Source of the DNA: Polynucleobacter sp. JS-Polo-80-F4
Lineage (GTDB): Bacteria > Pseudomonadota > Gammaproteobacteria > Burkholderiales > Burkholderiaceae
Length of the DNA: 64,000 bases
Reading direction: 5' to 3'
Assembly: GCF_018881965.1 (NCBI RefSeq)
Contig: NZ_JACVPI010000001.1
Span: forward strand, 1 to 64,000
Shown here: in pieces, positions 34,601 to 42,154 of the stretch
How the letters are laid out: every line of letters begins with the position of its first letter
Position numbering within the stretch: the first letter of the stretch is position 1
The notes under the pieces: model-generated
What the model saw: only the letters and a program-made list of their open reading frames with translations
The model's database searches: none
Told to the model about the DNA's origin: nothing
Made by a program: the position numbers and the translations under genes

Positions 34601-35480
34601 CTCTTGCGTCCTCAGCTTGATGAATTTGTCCCCAGTACTGACTCGTAGATATAAGACTCTTCCACTTGCCACTATTTTCAGGATTGAGCGCCAAGGCTTT
34701 CTGATAGTAAGCGGCGGCCTCTTCGTAGTTACCTTGCCTCATCCGAATGAGGCCCATGCCTCCTAACGCCAGATAATCTTTTGGACGCGCTTTAAGCGTA
34801 TCCATCAGCGGCGCTTCCGCCCCTACGATGTCACCCTTGTCCAATAGATCTAGGCCAACTTGACGACGTCTGAGCAAAGGATCATTTGCAATACGTTTAC
34901 GCTCTTCAAGCGCATCCTTCTCAAGAATCCAGCGACCGGTAATTTCTTGGTTATGAGGATCTAACTTTAGATATTGCTCATAAAGCGGAATCAGGTCGGG
35001 ACCAATCTCTTGTGCATTGAGCACTTCTCGCCACACTTGAAGCACGCGCTGCTTATCCACTTTGCGAACTTGATAGGTTTCAGCCAAATTATGAATGGCA
35101 AGATCACGAGTCTCTCGCTTAGATCCCAATAAGGTATCTAAAGCTAAGGAGTACTGCAAGTTTTTTGGGTCGGATTTAACCAAGCTCTCTAACCCCGAAC
35201 GTGCCTCATTCCAGCCGCCCGGCAAGCTAGCAATAATTTTGTAATATCCAACTGCTAGATCACCCGCAGGCGGTCCATTCGGGAACTTCTCTTTTAGAAA
35301 TGCATTTGCCTCAGCTGGCTTGCCACTTTTTTGAAGAATAGTAGCTTGGGTCAATGCCCTTCTAGCCTCTGCAATCTCTTGCCTACTGAGGGTTGTTTCT
35401 GAAGCATAGACAAACTCTCCCACCCCAACTGAAGCAAGCAATGTAAGACTTAAGCAGAGATGAAGGACTTTAATTTTCAA
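31689..35480 (-). CDS. bcsC: Cellulose synthase outer-membrane subunit BcsC
   Basis: BcsC is the periplasmic TPR scaffold and outer-membrane porin for cellulose secretion. The 1263-residue protein has a signal peptide (ending VYASE). An extended TPR superhelix to ~840 includes canonical units such as AAAYYQKALALNPENSGKW and EAIPYLQRALKLDPPNPWL. A C-terminal BcsC barrel region (about 880-1263, from YKQMADMIDMRTNWLD to LYVRIALDG) completes it. Length is near the usual 1100-1300. It begins 17 bases after bcsA. The expected intervening bcsB is missing. Confidence 0.93.
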   Translation of the reverse strand: MKIKVLHLCLSLTLLASVGVGEFVYASETTLSRQEIAEARRALTQATILQKSGKPAEANAFLKEKFPNGPPAGDLAVGYYKIIASLPGGWNEARSGLESLVKSDPKNLQYSLALDTLLGSKRETRDLAIHNLAETYQVRKVDKQRVLQVWREVLNAQEIGPDLIPLYEQYLKLDPHNQEITGRWILEKDALEERKRIANDPLLRRRQVGLDLLDKGDIVGAEAPLMDTLKARPKDYLALGGMGLIRMRQGNYEEAAAYYQKALALNPENSGKWKSLISTSQYWGQIHQAEDARDKKNYSLAMEKIRAAINLEPQGAEAIAVLGTIEADRGNSKEAEKQFREALAIESDNGIALRGLVQLLINAGKRDEALALINAQAPENSPAGKGYDYLRIKILSSQADELVSKGQGEAAIPYLQRALKLDPPNPWLRFQLAGVYEGLGSVDKGLAVMKEGLRLAPNDPEMTNANVLFLLSADKAEEALSLMRSALSKPSADVNSLRLTYANVLNRLQRDDELNPVLQQLAKAQLSAGDKLKFTQIRLDFDIRQALKAGDTQKAIVLLKQAIALDKDEIWLRLDLARLYAKLHRPKEGIAIFDAFLKTHPNSVEGLYAYALFLSGLEQNQPALKVLERIPAADRTPKIIRFQRGVWVDLQLTQVNRLNAQGDKAKAIAQLSALEIEVSNDPDLSSLVALMWGKIVKVEQANALFSKIEQSTPNLSVEWHLRYANYLLNNDQPEAFQREMALVAAQKLSPGQKQDYDDLQEAAELRAIGQYIQSGDIQLAKQKLQPLISVTPNNYKMMYLDSQIQRREGYLDKAIDIEQRALAQSPVPLSSYHSLSTLKPVASPSGVSVFQIEPPILEPSAVASGSAYQYKQMADMIDMRTNWLDTAVDYLSLNGTQGQSYYRATEIPLEWKMPLRSDERVTFRADQVNINAGTIDAGNSYQVKTFGTMATVCGGAASTGKCPTGYSNQSASGTALNIGYEKQNFKADIGTTPLGFLTQNWIGGVKQKLDLGPVGVSLELARRPMTSTLLSYAGTRDPVTGSVWGGMVATGGTVGLSLDQGGTFGGWTYYRARSLTGTNVQSNSDNQFMAGLNYRIINETDRQLSSGLTGMLWGFKRNAGEFTYGQGGYYSPQSYRSVTLPLNYAQRFARFSYVLGGSVSTNWSRTDAAPYFPTNSGYQAAAASLGNTNTYTASSGPGSAYSLLGAWEYQVTPSVFVGNRLKLERSPYYAPNSFVLYVRIALDGTAPNPVPLQTQPVIPTSRF

Positions 35481-35497
35481 AAGAATTATTTACTTAT

Positions 35498-38233
35498 TTA
35501 CTTGCTTAGGGACTTAGAAGATGAAGCGAGGCTCTTGCGCTCATCCTTTAGCTCGCCTGTGAAAAAGAGATAAGCCAGAATGCGCCTTAAATTCTGAATC
35601 GCCAAAGAAAATACCATTTTCGATCCTTGGCCATAAACAAAGCTCACAATCCTGAAGAAATTACTGTTGTCCACAATAAATTCAGCGCCCAAAATGACTT
35701 CGTCGCCCTCTTTTATGACGCGGCGAATCATGCAATCCATGCGCTGCTGTGTCTTTAATACACCAGACACAGAAACTTCTATCAATTCATTGTCATCAAT
35801 CAGAAAAGGTAGGTTCACTTTAATGCCCACACCCGTTAGGGAGATATCAAAGAGCCAACCCTCCAAAGTAGCGTCCAACTTAGGAAAGTACACCGTCATC
35901 TTTTGGCCAGCCTGCAAGCGGGGGAAGGTTCGCGCCTTCTCATGGTCAACTAAGCCAATGGTATAGACAGCAAATAAATAGAATAGATAAATAATCCAAT
36001 TGACTAGACCAGTGATTGCGTAAAACCAAAAGTAAGGGTTAAAGAGCATCGCGATAAAAATGCCAATGCTTTTTGTTATATACGCAAAATAACCAGCGGA
36101 GTTTTCGCGAATGGCACGAAAACCTAACTTGGTTAATAAGTACAGCTGAAGTTTTGAGTGCTTAAGTTCTGCGCTAGCATCCCATATCCGTTGCCAGCGG
36201 CCACTATCTCCATAGACATAAGCAATCGCTTCAGGACTACCAATTTGCTCAGGAACAAACTGGGTTCCACAAAAATAATGGTCGACTTCGCGTTGAAGTC
36301 GAACTACCTTTGCCTTGAATGAATATCCATTTCCATAACTATCATTTACGGCTAATTGAATAGATTCGCCAACTTTGAGATCCGTATTGAATGGAAGAAC
36401 AAACCCAATGCCGCTTACCGAAACATCCTCCAAATTTGCTTCGATAACAGGTAGTCCGTTACCACGAAGCACTGTGACCGTTCCGCCTCCACCAATTCGG
36501 TAATAAGCTCTGACTTGGCGCTTTTCCCAAAATGCGCCCAGGGACATTAAGCCCAACCAAATATTGATGCAGCACCATATTGCGGTGATAACGATGTTGT
36601 CATGCCAAATGGGTTCGTAATGCCAGCGGAGGGCGGCAATAAGAATTGAAACGACATTGATGGTTACCAGGATAAATAATGGGAAGGCATCCCAGCTGAG
36701 CTGCTCTTTTTCTAAGGTGATTCCCTTTGGAGTTACCAAGAACTTTTGCTTCCAAGGATTTAAAAGTACGGGCATGAGCTCTCGAATCATCCTGAATCCT
36801 TTAACGGTTTCATAAATTTCTGAGAAGAAAAGTTGTCGCGAACCAGCAAAGAAGTAAGAGATCACCACCAAAATACTCAAGGCATAAGGAACTGTGAAAT
36901 CCACCATCTCATGCCAATTGGCCGAATAAACATTAAGGCCCAAAATCAAGAATGCTGAAGGCGCCAAGAAAAAGATGTAGCGCGCGAATCCAAAAAGCCA
37001 AGAATACGATGAAGAAAAATAGGCCAAACGTTGCGGCAGACTCAGTCCGCGCATAAATAAGGGGTTGTAATGCATCAAGATCTGGAGCATCCCCTTGGCC
37101 CAGCGAGAATGCTGGGTTAGATAGTCAGACGGAGTCTCTGGGGAAAGACCGCAGACCATGGGCTTATTGATATAGCTGCTGTTATAGCCATGCGCATGCA
37201 GAATAAGTGAAGTCTCGCAATCTTCCGTAATTGTCTTAATGGCAATGCCACCTACTTCCATCAGGTAATTACGGCGCAGCAACGCTGCGGAGCCACAGAA
37301 AAACGCCGAATTCCAAAAATTCATGGCTGGCTGTATTTTGCGATAAAACATCTCGCTCTCATCCGGGCGATTAGAAACGCCAGTAATCACGTTATTGACT
37401 GGAGTTTCATTGATGAAGAAATGCGGTGTTTGCACCAAGAACATTTTGGGATCGCTTAAAAACTGCCCTACTGTGTTGTGCAAAATATCTTTTGTTGGTA
37501 TTTGATCGCAATCCAAAATTAAAATCAGGTCGCCATTACTATGCTGCAAAGCGTGATTGATATTTCCGGCTTTAGCCTTCTGATTGGTGTCCCGCGTGAT
37601 GTAATGCACACCCAGCTCTTTAGCAAGCTTTCTTAAGTTGTAATGGCGTCTCCAGGCTTGGTGCCCCTTTTCCTTGCTGCGACGCTTAGCATGAGTCCCG
37701 CCGTCGTCCAGGATATAAATATTGAGCTTTTCTTTAGGGTATTGAATCTGGGTGGCGGCTGTCACCGTCATGCGAACAATGCTTTCAGACTCATCGTAAG
37801 TAGGAATAAAGATATCCACTGATGGATAAGAAGACTCATCTTGAGATAAGGGAATAACTTCGCTAGACATTGGCGAGAAGTTCACAAACATATCTAGCAG
37901 GAATAAGGTGAATCCATATAGCTCCGCCAGGAACAACAGAGCGGTGCCGATAAAATCAAAGAAACCGGTATACGTTAAGGTGTCGAAGATCCGCCAGGCG
38001 ATATATCGACAGCTAACGAATAGCGCCAGAACAATAAATAAAGAACGCCAAGGTTGATTGCGGAAATACTTAACTTTCGACATTAAGAAGATGACGAAGA
38101 AAGATCCCCAACCTAAATAGAGCTGGCCACCAAGATTGAGCAATTCCTCGGCAAAGTAAATCATGACACCAATGCCGAACGCAAACATGAACAAGCTTGC
38201 GGTAATCCTAAAATGACGATCGCGCATAAACAT
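35498..38233 (-). CDS. bcsA: Cellulose synthase catalytic subunit BcsA with two PilZ domains
   Basis: A 911-residue inner-membrane GT2 synthase (ATG at 38233, overlapping the upstream stop as TAATG). Catalytic motifs: DDGGTH, LDCDQIP (DxD), FFCGSAALLRR, TITEDCETS (base Asp) and QHSRWAKGM (QxxRW). The first PilZ domain has RAYYR (575-579) and DVSVSG (603-608). A further membrane region (~710-765) is followed by a second PilZ with RTFPR (768-772) and DISLTG (796-801). Both therefore have the complete RxxxR and DxSxxG cyclic-di-GMP motifs. Usual BcsA proteins have one PilZ and are shorter at the C-terminus. No BcsB gene follows. Confidence 0.94.
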   Translation of the reverse strand: MFMRDRHFRITASLFMFAFGIGVMIYFAEELLNLGGQLYLGWGSFFVIFLMSKVKYFRNQPWRSLFIVLALFVSCRYIAWRIFDTLTYTGFFDFIGTALLFLAELYGFTLFLLDMFVNFSPMSSEVIPLSQDESSYPSVDIFIPTYDESESIVRMTVTAATQIQYPKEKLNIYILDDGGTHAKRRSKEKGHQAWRRHYNLRKLAKELGVHYITRDTNQKAKAGNINHALQHSNGDLILILDCDQIPTKDILHNTVGQFLSDPKMFLVQTPHFFINETPVNNVITGVSNRPDESEMFYRKIQPAMNFWNSAFFCGSAALLRRNYLMEVGGIAIKTITEDCETSLILHAHGYNSSYINKPMVCGLSPETPSDYLTQHSRWAKGMLQILMHYNPLFMRGLSLPQRLAYFSSSYSWLFGFARYIFFLAPSAFLILGLNVYSANWHEMVDFTVPYALSILVVISYFFAGSRQLFFSEIYETVKGFRMIRELMPVLLNPWKQKFLVTPKGITLEKEQLSWDAFPLFILVTINVVSILIAALRWHYEPIWHDNIVITAIWCCINIWLGLMSLGAFWEKRQVRAYYRIGGGGTVTVLRGNGLPVIEANLEDVSVSGIGFVLPFNTDLKVGESIQLAVNDSYGNGYSFKAKVVRLQREVDHYFCGTQFVPEQIGSPEAIAYVYGDSGRWQRIWDASAELKHSKLQLYLLTKLGFRAIRENSAGYFAYITKSIGIFIAMLFNPYFWFYAITGLVNWIIYLFYLFAVYTIGLVDHEKARTFPRLQAGQKMTVYFPKLDATLEGWLFDISLTGVGIKVNLPFLIDDNELIEVSVSGVLKTQQRMDCMIRRVIKEGDEVILGAEFIVDNSNFFRIVSFVYGQGSKMVFSLAIQNLRRILAYLFFTGELKDERKSLASSSKSLSK

Positions 38234-38925
38234 TAGCGATTCACCAAATATAAAAACCAGGCCCATAGCGCTTCATAGCCCACGGTAAGGAGGAGCACCC
38301 CAAAGAAGAGCAGCAGAATTCCCGCAACCAATTTCAAACCAAAAGAGCGAATAGGCTGAATCTCCATATCGATTGCATTGGGATCTTTATGCAATTTTCC
38401 AGGGTCAACCTCAGTTGGATTCCAAAACACTTCATAGGCATTGAGGGCTCTATCCTCGCCTGTCCTGAGCAATTGCCGCGTAAAGCGACAGAGAAGTGAA
38501 TCTGGGTTTTTTAAGGAATCATGCGCGCCCTCAGATAGATAAAGTTCTCCAGGGCCAGCAGCCTCAGCCATGAACGATGCCAATTGGATCGAGCGCTCCT
38601 CTTCCCTCAAGCCAGTAAATGGATTAATCAGAGAAACAATCCCAATCGACGCCAAGCCAATGGGGGCTAAATGATTTTTTGCATTTAAGGCATCCGCCTC
38701 TATTTGAATGGCCATAGCAGCCTGGACCGCGAAACTGACTTGCTCAAATCCATAAATCAAAGTGTCTTGGGATTCTTCAGAGGCAGTGCCACGAAAATCT
38801 TTACAAATTTTTGCAATCAGAAGAATCAGCTTCTCGCGTTCAGCATGATTAGTTGTTTCATCCGATGACTCCACATCCATTCTAGGAATGATGTGTATAT
38901 GAAAGGCGCTTAAAAAATTGCCCAT
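38233..38925 (-). CDS. Degenerate class III cyclase-like protein with C-terminal membrane helix
   Basis: A 230-residue protein without a clear named family. Residues ~45-165 read like the second half of an adenylate/guanylate cyclase homology domain: FEQVSFAVQAAMAIQIEADAL resembles the AV-x-CA-x-x-IQ helix, then IGLASIGIV, QLASFMAEAAGPGELYLSEGA and a late YEVFW. The metal-binding aspartates of active cyclases are not visible (SQDTLIYGF where GDG would be expected), so catalysis is unlikely. A single membrane helix (about 197-222) ends the protein. Start and stop both overlap neighbours (TAATG with dgkA and with bcsA), so it is tightly coupled to bcsA expression. Confidence 0.65.
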   Translation of the reverse strand: MGNFLSAFHIHIIPRMDVESSDETTNHAEREKLILLIAKICKDFRGTASEESQDTLIYGFEQVSFAVQAAMAIQIEADALNAKNHLAPIGLASIGIVSLINPFTGLREEERSIQLASFMAEAAGPGELYLSEGAHDSLKNPDSLLCRFTRQLLRTGEDRALNAYEVFWNPTEVDPGKLHKDPNAIDMEIQPIRSFGLKLVAGILLLFFGVLLLTVGYEALWAWFLYLVNR

Positions 38926-39269
38926 TAAAAATATGGCGATAGGTAGCGGATAAAAATTAAGCCGATTGCGACCAAGATGATCATGACTGCTGCCGCACCA
39001 AGATCTTTAATCTTCTTAATCTCTGGATGCTCTTCTGGGGAAATCAAATCACAAATCTTTTCAATTGCAGTATTGAGGGCCTCAACCGCTAGTAGAACTA
39101 GCGACAGCACCGCAATTAATACTGTATATACATTGGGGCGATAGCAGAAAAAAACGATGGCAATGAGAACTAAAAGCAGTTCTCGGCGAGCCGCTTTTTG
39201 CAAGATGAGCTCTTTGATGCCATCAACTGCATTCATAGTGACATCAATAATGTTTCGCTTTTTTTGCAT
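38925..39269 (-). CDS. dgkA: Diacylglycerol kinase
   Basis: DgkA is a small trimeric inner-membrane kinase converting diacylglycerol to phosphatidic acid. From the ATG at 39269 the product is 114 residues; an upstream start at 39293 would add only MFPLIPIA. Conserved segments are NAVDGIKELILQKAARREL (amphipathic N-terminal part) and VEALNTAIEKICDLI, which carries the active-site Glu/Asn pattern, with three membrane helices. It sits inside the cellulose operon, overlapping the next gene by one base. BcsG, encoded 8 kb away, generates diacylglycerol, which makes a recycling role plausible. Confidence 0.92.
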   Translation of the reverse strand: MQKKRNIIDVTMNAVDGIKELILQKAARRELLLVLIAIVFFCYRPNVYTVLIAVLSLVLLAVEALNTAIEKICDLISPEEHPEIKKIKDLGAAAVMIILVAIGLIFIRYLSPYF

Positions 39270-39312
39270 TGCTATGGGAATTAGAGGGAACAAAGCCTAT
39301 TTTAGAGGTCTA

Positions 39313-40146
39313 TTAGCTCCAAAGCTCAGTTCTATTGCGACCTTTTGACTTGGCTGAATACATGGCTTTGTCTGCCTTGGCATAAAAATCCCTCAAAACC
39401 ACGCCTGCCTTGGTTTCACCATGGCTTATGGGGTTAAAGCTTGCCACCCCAATACTGATTGAAATAAAGATTTCTTTGCCTTTAGTAATAGCGCAAGGGG
39501 ATAAAAGCACTTTTTTCCTTAAACGCTCAGCAACTTCAAACGCCGAATCAGCTCCATCACCAGGCAAAACCACGAAGAATTCCTCTCCCCCAACGCGCCC
39601 AAAGATATCAATTACACGGAGTTCTTCTTGGCAGAATTTGACCAGATTCGTCAGAACAATATCCCCCAATGGATGACCATACTCATCATTGATATTTTTA
39701 AAGTGGTCGATATCGAGCATGAGAAAGGCGACGGGGCCGCGATTACGAAGCGCTCTTTCTATTTCCAATTCAGCTCGCACAAACGTTTCTGATCGACTTA
39801 AGGCTTGCGTCAAAGAATCAGTTTTTGCATCACTATCGAGCATGAAGTTCTTCAACTCCAGTTCAAAAATAATTTTTTTGAACTGTGTTACACCAAGATA
39901 TATAGACAGGGAGATAGCTAAGGCCAGTAGAGCATCCCAGACGTTGTAATAGGCATCAGCATAAAAATGCAATAGCGGTGAAATTCGCCTGCCGATCATA
40001 AGAGCAAAGGCAACAGCCAATGCGCCACTAGCTAAACGATAACTTTTTGATTTAAAAAATAGACTGAGTGCGCAAACTGCAGCGCAAATTTGAGCGACTA
40101 CTGCCAAGACATAGGCGGCAATCGCTATATATTGAGAACTAATCAT
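39313..40146 (-). CDS. Membrane diguanylate cyclase (GGDEF)
   Basis: A 277-residue protein with about three to four N-terminal membrane helices (to ~90) and a GGDEF domain. The active motif is GRVGGEEFFVVLPG, with inhibitory I-site RVID five residues before it, and MLDIDHFKNINDEYGHPLGD upstream as the metal region. It should synthesise cyclic di-GMP, with product inhibition. The ATG overlaps the HD-GYP stop (ATGA), and the gene is 43 bases ahead of dgkA in the cellulose operon, so its product is well placed to activate BcsA. Confidence 0.92.
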   Translation of the reverse strand: MISSQYIAIAAYVLAVVAQICAAVCALSLFFKSKSYRLASGALAVAFALMIGRRISPLLHFYADAYYNVWDALLALAISLSIYLGVTQFKKIIFELELKNFMLDSDAKTDSLTQALSRSETFVRAELEIERALRNRGPVAFLMLDIDHFKNINDEYGHPLGDIVLTNLVKFCQEELRVIDIFGRVGGEEFFVVLPGDGADSAFEVAERLRKKVLLSPCAITKGKEIFISISIGVASFNPISHGETKAGVVLRDFYAKADKAMYSAKSKGRNRTELWS

Positions 40147-41372
40147 TGGTTTTCAACGATGTTTTGCAGCTCATTGTCATTTTCAATCAGCTTCAAAGCA
40201 GCTTCTACTACCTTGACATCCAACTTATCTCCAGACTCAGCTTTGATTTCCTCTAAAGCGGCATTCAACCCCTTGGCCGGGCGATATGGACGGTGCGTAG
40301 CCATTGCCTCGATGGTGTCGGCAACAGCCAGAACACGAGCCTCTTCGCAGATTTGTTCGCCTACCAGCTTGTTTGGATATCCACTGCCGTCTAAACGCTC
40401 GTGATGCTGATACACCATCTCAGCAATTGGCCAAGGAAAAGGAATATCTTTCAAAATTTGATAACCAGCTTCTACGTGACCTTGCACCAATTGCATTTCT
40501 ATATCGTTTAAGCGCGATGGCTTTGTCAAGATTTCGGAAGGGACTGCCATCTTGCCAATATCGTGAACCATCGCGGCCATGTATAAGGCTTGGATACGCT
40601 CGTCATCCCAGCCTAATTGACGGGCAATCGCCATCGAGATCATGGCTACCCTCTTTTGATGGCCAGCTGTATAAGGATCGCGCCACTCCATGGTTTTAGA
40701 CATCGCTTCAATCGTGGCTCGCAACGCTCCAGCGAGTCGCTCTTGCGTTAATTCCTTTTCGTGGATTTGATCGTCTAATTTATGCTGCCGCTCAATCGAG
40801 CGAAGACCAAAGCCAATCTCTTTCGCTAAACCTTCAAACAATTTAATTTCTGAATCCCCAAAACTATTAGGCAGTGTTGAATAAACCAATAGAGATCCAT
40901 ATGGAATGTCATCTTGGCCATCGGGTATGGGGCAACCGATTACAGAACGAATGCCAAACTGTTTTGCACGCTCACGCCAAGTAATAAATCCAGGATCCAA
41001 TTCACCATCAACCACTACATAAGTTTGATTACTGCGAATGGATTTGCCTGCCGGTCCACTACCCGTAGACTCAGTCTCAGACCAACTAACAACAATATTC
41101 TCGATATAACCAACCGCAGAGCCAGCTGCTCCTACAACCCGAACGGTTTTAAATTCATCATGTACAGCCTCTCCTACCCAAGCTAGTTTATAAGGGCCTA
41201 GCAGCGCGATAGCATCACAAACTTCTTGTATTAATAACTCGGTAGAGGTTGCTCGTGCGAGGGTTGCTGCTGCCTCTGAAAACGCAGACAAAGCCCAACC
41301 ACGCTTTTCCAGCTCCTCGCGCACAGACGCATCGGAAGATAGATCGGAGTCAATTGTGGACTTTGCATTCAT
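40143..41372 (-). CDS. GAF-HD-GYP cyclic-di-GMP phosphodiesterase
   Basis: A 409-residue cytoplasmic protein: an N-terminal GAF sensor (about 25-195, with LGPYKLAWVGEA, GPAGKSIRSNQTYVV and IGCPIPDG), a short coiled linker (~200-225) and an HD-GYP domain. The domain's AAMVHDIGKMAVP and HHERLDGSGYPNKLVGEQI are intact. No membrane segment is seen. It is the first gene of the run that continues to bcsA-bcsC, and it overlaps the diguanylate cyclase by four bases, mirroring the other HD-GYP and GGDEF pair at 25.8-28.6 kb. Confidence 0.92.
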   Translation of the reverse strand: MNAKSTIDSDLSSDASVREELEKRGWALSAFSEAAATLARATSTELLIQEVCDAIALLGPYKLAWVGEAVHDEFKTVRVVGAAGSAVGYIENIVVSWSETESTGSGPAGKSIRSNQTYVVVDGELDPGFITWRERAKQFGIRSVIGCPIPDGQDDIPYGSLLVYSTLPNSFGDSEIKLFEGLAKEIGFGLRSIERQHKLDDQIHEKELTQERLAGALRATIEAMSKTMEWRDPYTAGHQKRVAMISMAIARQLGWDDERIQALYMAAMVHDIGKMAVPSEILTKPSRLNDIEMQLVQGHVEAGYQILKDIPFPWPIAEMVYQHHERLDGSGYPNKLVGEQICEEARVLAVADTIEAMATHRPYRPAKGLNAALEEIKAESGDKLDVKVVEAALKLIENDNELQNIVENQ

Positions 41373-41462
41373 ATCTTAATTATGGATCTAAAACCTATAA
41401 AAACCTTGCTATTAATCATAAATAAGCGGACTATAAAAATGAAATTTCATCATTAAGGATCC

Positions 41463-41954
41463 ATGAAAGACGATATAGAGAAAATTTACTCAAAGCTGAT
41501 TAGCCTTGAGACAGAGGTCAGCAATCTAAGGCAGGGCTACATTACGGTAAACGCCCGCTATGCCGAGGCCTTGGGGACTTTAAAGGAACTGACCTCTAGC
41601 GCATTAGAGGCGGCTAAAAGAGCAGCTGTTTCTGCCGAAAAGGCTTCTCTCTCCGCAAAGAATTGCGCCACTGCCGCTAAGTTAGCTGCATCCGAGGCAA
41701 TAGTAGATGCAGCAGAAGCTGCTGCTGATGCTGCTGCCGCCTCTGCTGAGGCTGCCATTGAGGCTGCTGCCGCTGCCTCTGCAGCAGCTGCTGCTGCTGC
41801 CGCCGCAGTCGCTCATCAGGCTGAAGAGTCATCTATCTTGGCTTCTGCCGAAGCAGCCGAGGCGACTAAACGAGCCGCGATAGCAGCCGCTGAAGCCGTG
41901 AAGATGTCTAATCTTGCTGCCGAGTCTGCAAGATCAGCTCGCAATAAGAAATAA
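41463..41954 (+). CDS. Alanine-rich predicted coiled-coil protein
   Basis: A 163-residue protein of unrecognised family. The first ~30 residues (IEKIYSKLISLETEVSNLRQ) form a normal heptad coiled coil. From ~45 to the end almost half the residues are Ala, with regularly spaced Glu, Lys, Ser and Asp, and a nearly pure Ala core around 95-118. The C-terminus is basic (RSARNKK). It has no signal peptide or membrane segment, so a long cytoplasmic helix or helical bundle of the Ala-coil kind is the best guess. It is divergent from the GAF-HD-GYP gene and is followed by a strong terminator. Confidence 0.6.
   Translation: MKDDIEKIYSKLISLETEVSNLRQGYITVNARYAEALGTLKELTSSALEAAKRAAVSAEKASLSAKNCATAAKLAASEAIVDAAEAAADAAAASAEAAIEAAAAASAAAAAAAAAVAHQAEESSILASAEAAEATKRAAIAAAEAVKMSNLAAESARSARNKK
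41700..41815 (+). repeat. GCN-codon-rich low-complexity tract
   Basis: Imperfect runs of GCT, GCC and GCA codons encode the alanine core of the coiled-coil protein. Because the tract is nearly periodic in threes, a long open frame also appears on the opposite strand. Such tracts can slip in replication and may vary in length between strains. Confidence 0.7.
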
Positions 41955-41970
41955 GCGCTTATTGCCAAAA

Positions 41971-42002
41971 AGCAAAAAGCCCCAATTTAGGGGCTTTTTG
42001 CT
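41971..42002. terminator. Strong bidirectional intrinsic terminator
   Basis: A perfect 13-bp stem (AGCAAAAAGCCCC with GGGGCTTTTTGCT) around the loop AATTTA. T-rich and A-rich arms on both sides allow it to end the Ala-rich gene (plus) and the tRNA-His transcript (minus). Confidence 0.9.
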
Positions 42003-42011
42003 TTAATACTG

Positions 42012-42088
42012 TGGGGCGAACGACGGGGCTCGAACCCGCGACAACCAGAATCACAATCTGGGACTCTACCAACTGAGCTACGTCCGCC
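42012..42088 (-). tRNA. tRNA-His(GUG)
   Basis: The minus strand gives a 77-nt cloverleaf with encoded CCA, anticodon GTG in the loop context TTGTGAT, and the 8-bp acceptor peculiar to tRNA-His: an extra G at -1 pairs with C73. The D-arm (AGCTCAGTTGGTAGAG) and T-arm (GGGTTCGAGCCCC) are normal, and one G-U pair is in the acceptor. Confidence 0.97.
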
Positions 42089-42154
42089 ACTGAAGACCTA
42101 GATTATAGCTTTTTGCCCAAAAACCTGTCAAAAACACCCCTTTACAGGCTGTGT

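Noticed and set aside
41558..41758. An alanine-rich minus-strand frame inside the Ala-coil gene
   Set aside because: It is a by-product of GCN/NGC codon symmetry; the plus-strand frame is longer, has a coiled-coil start and a terminator after it.
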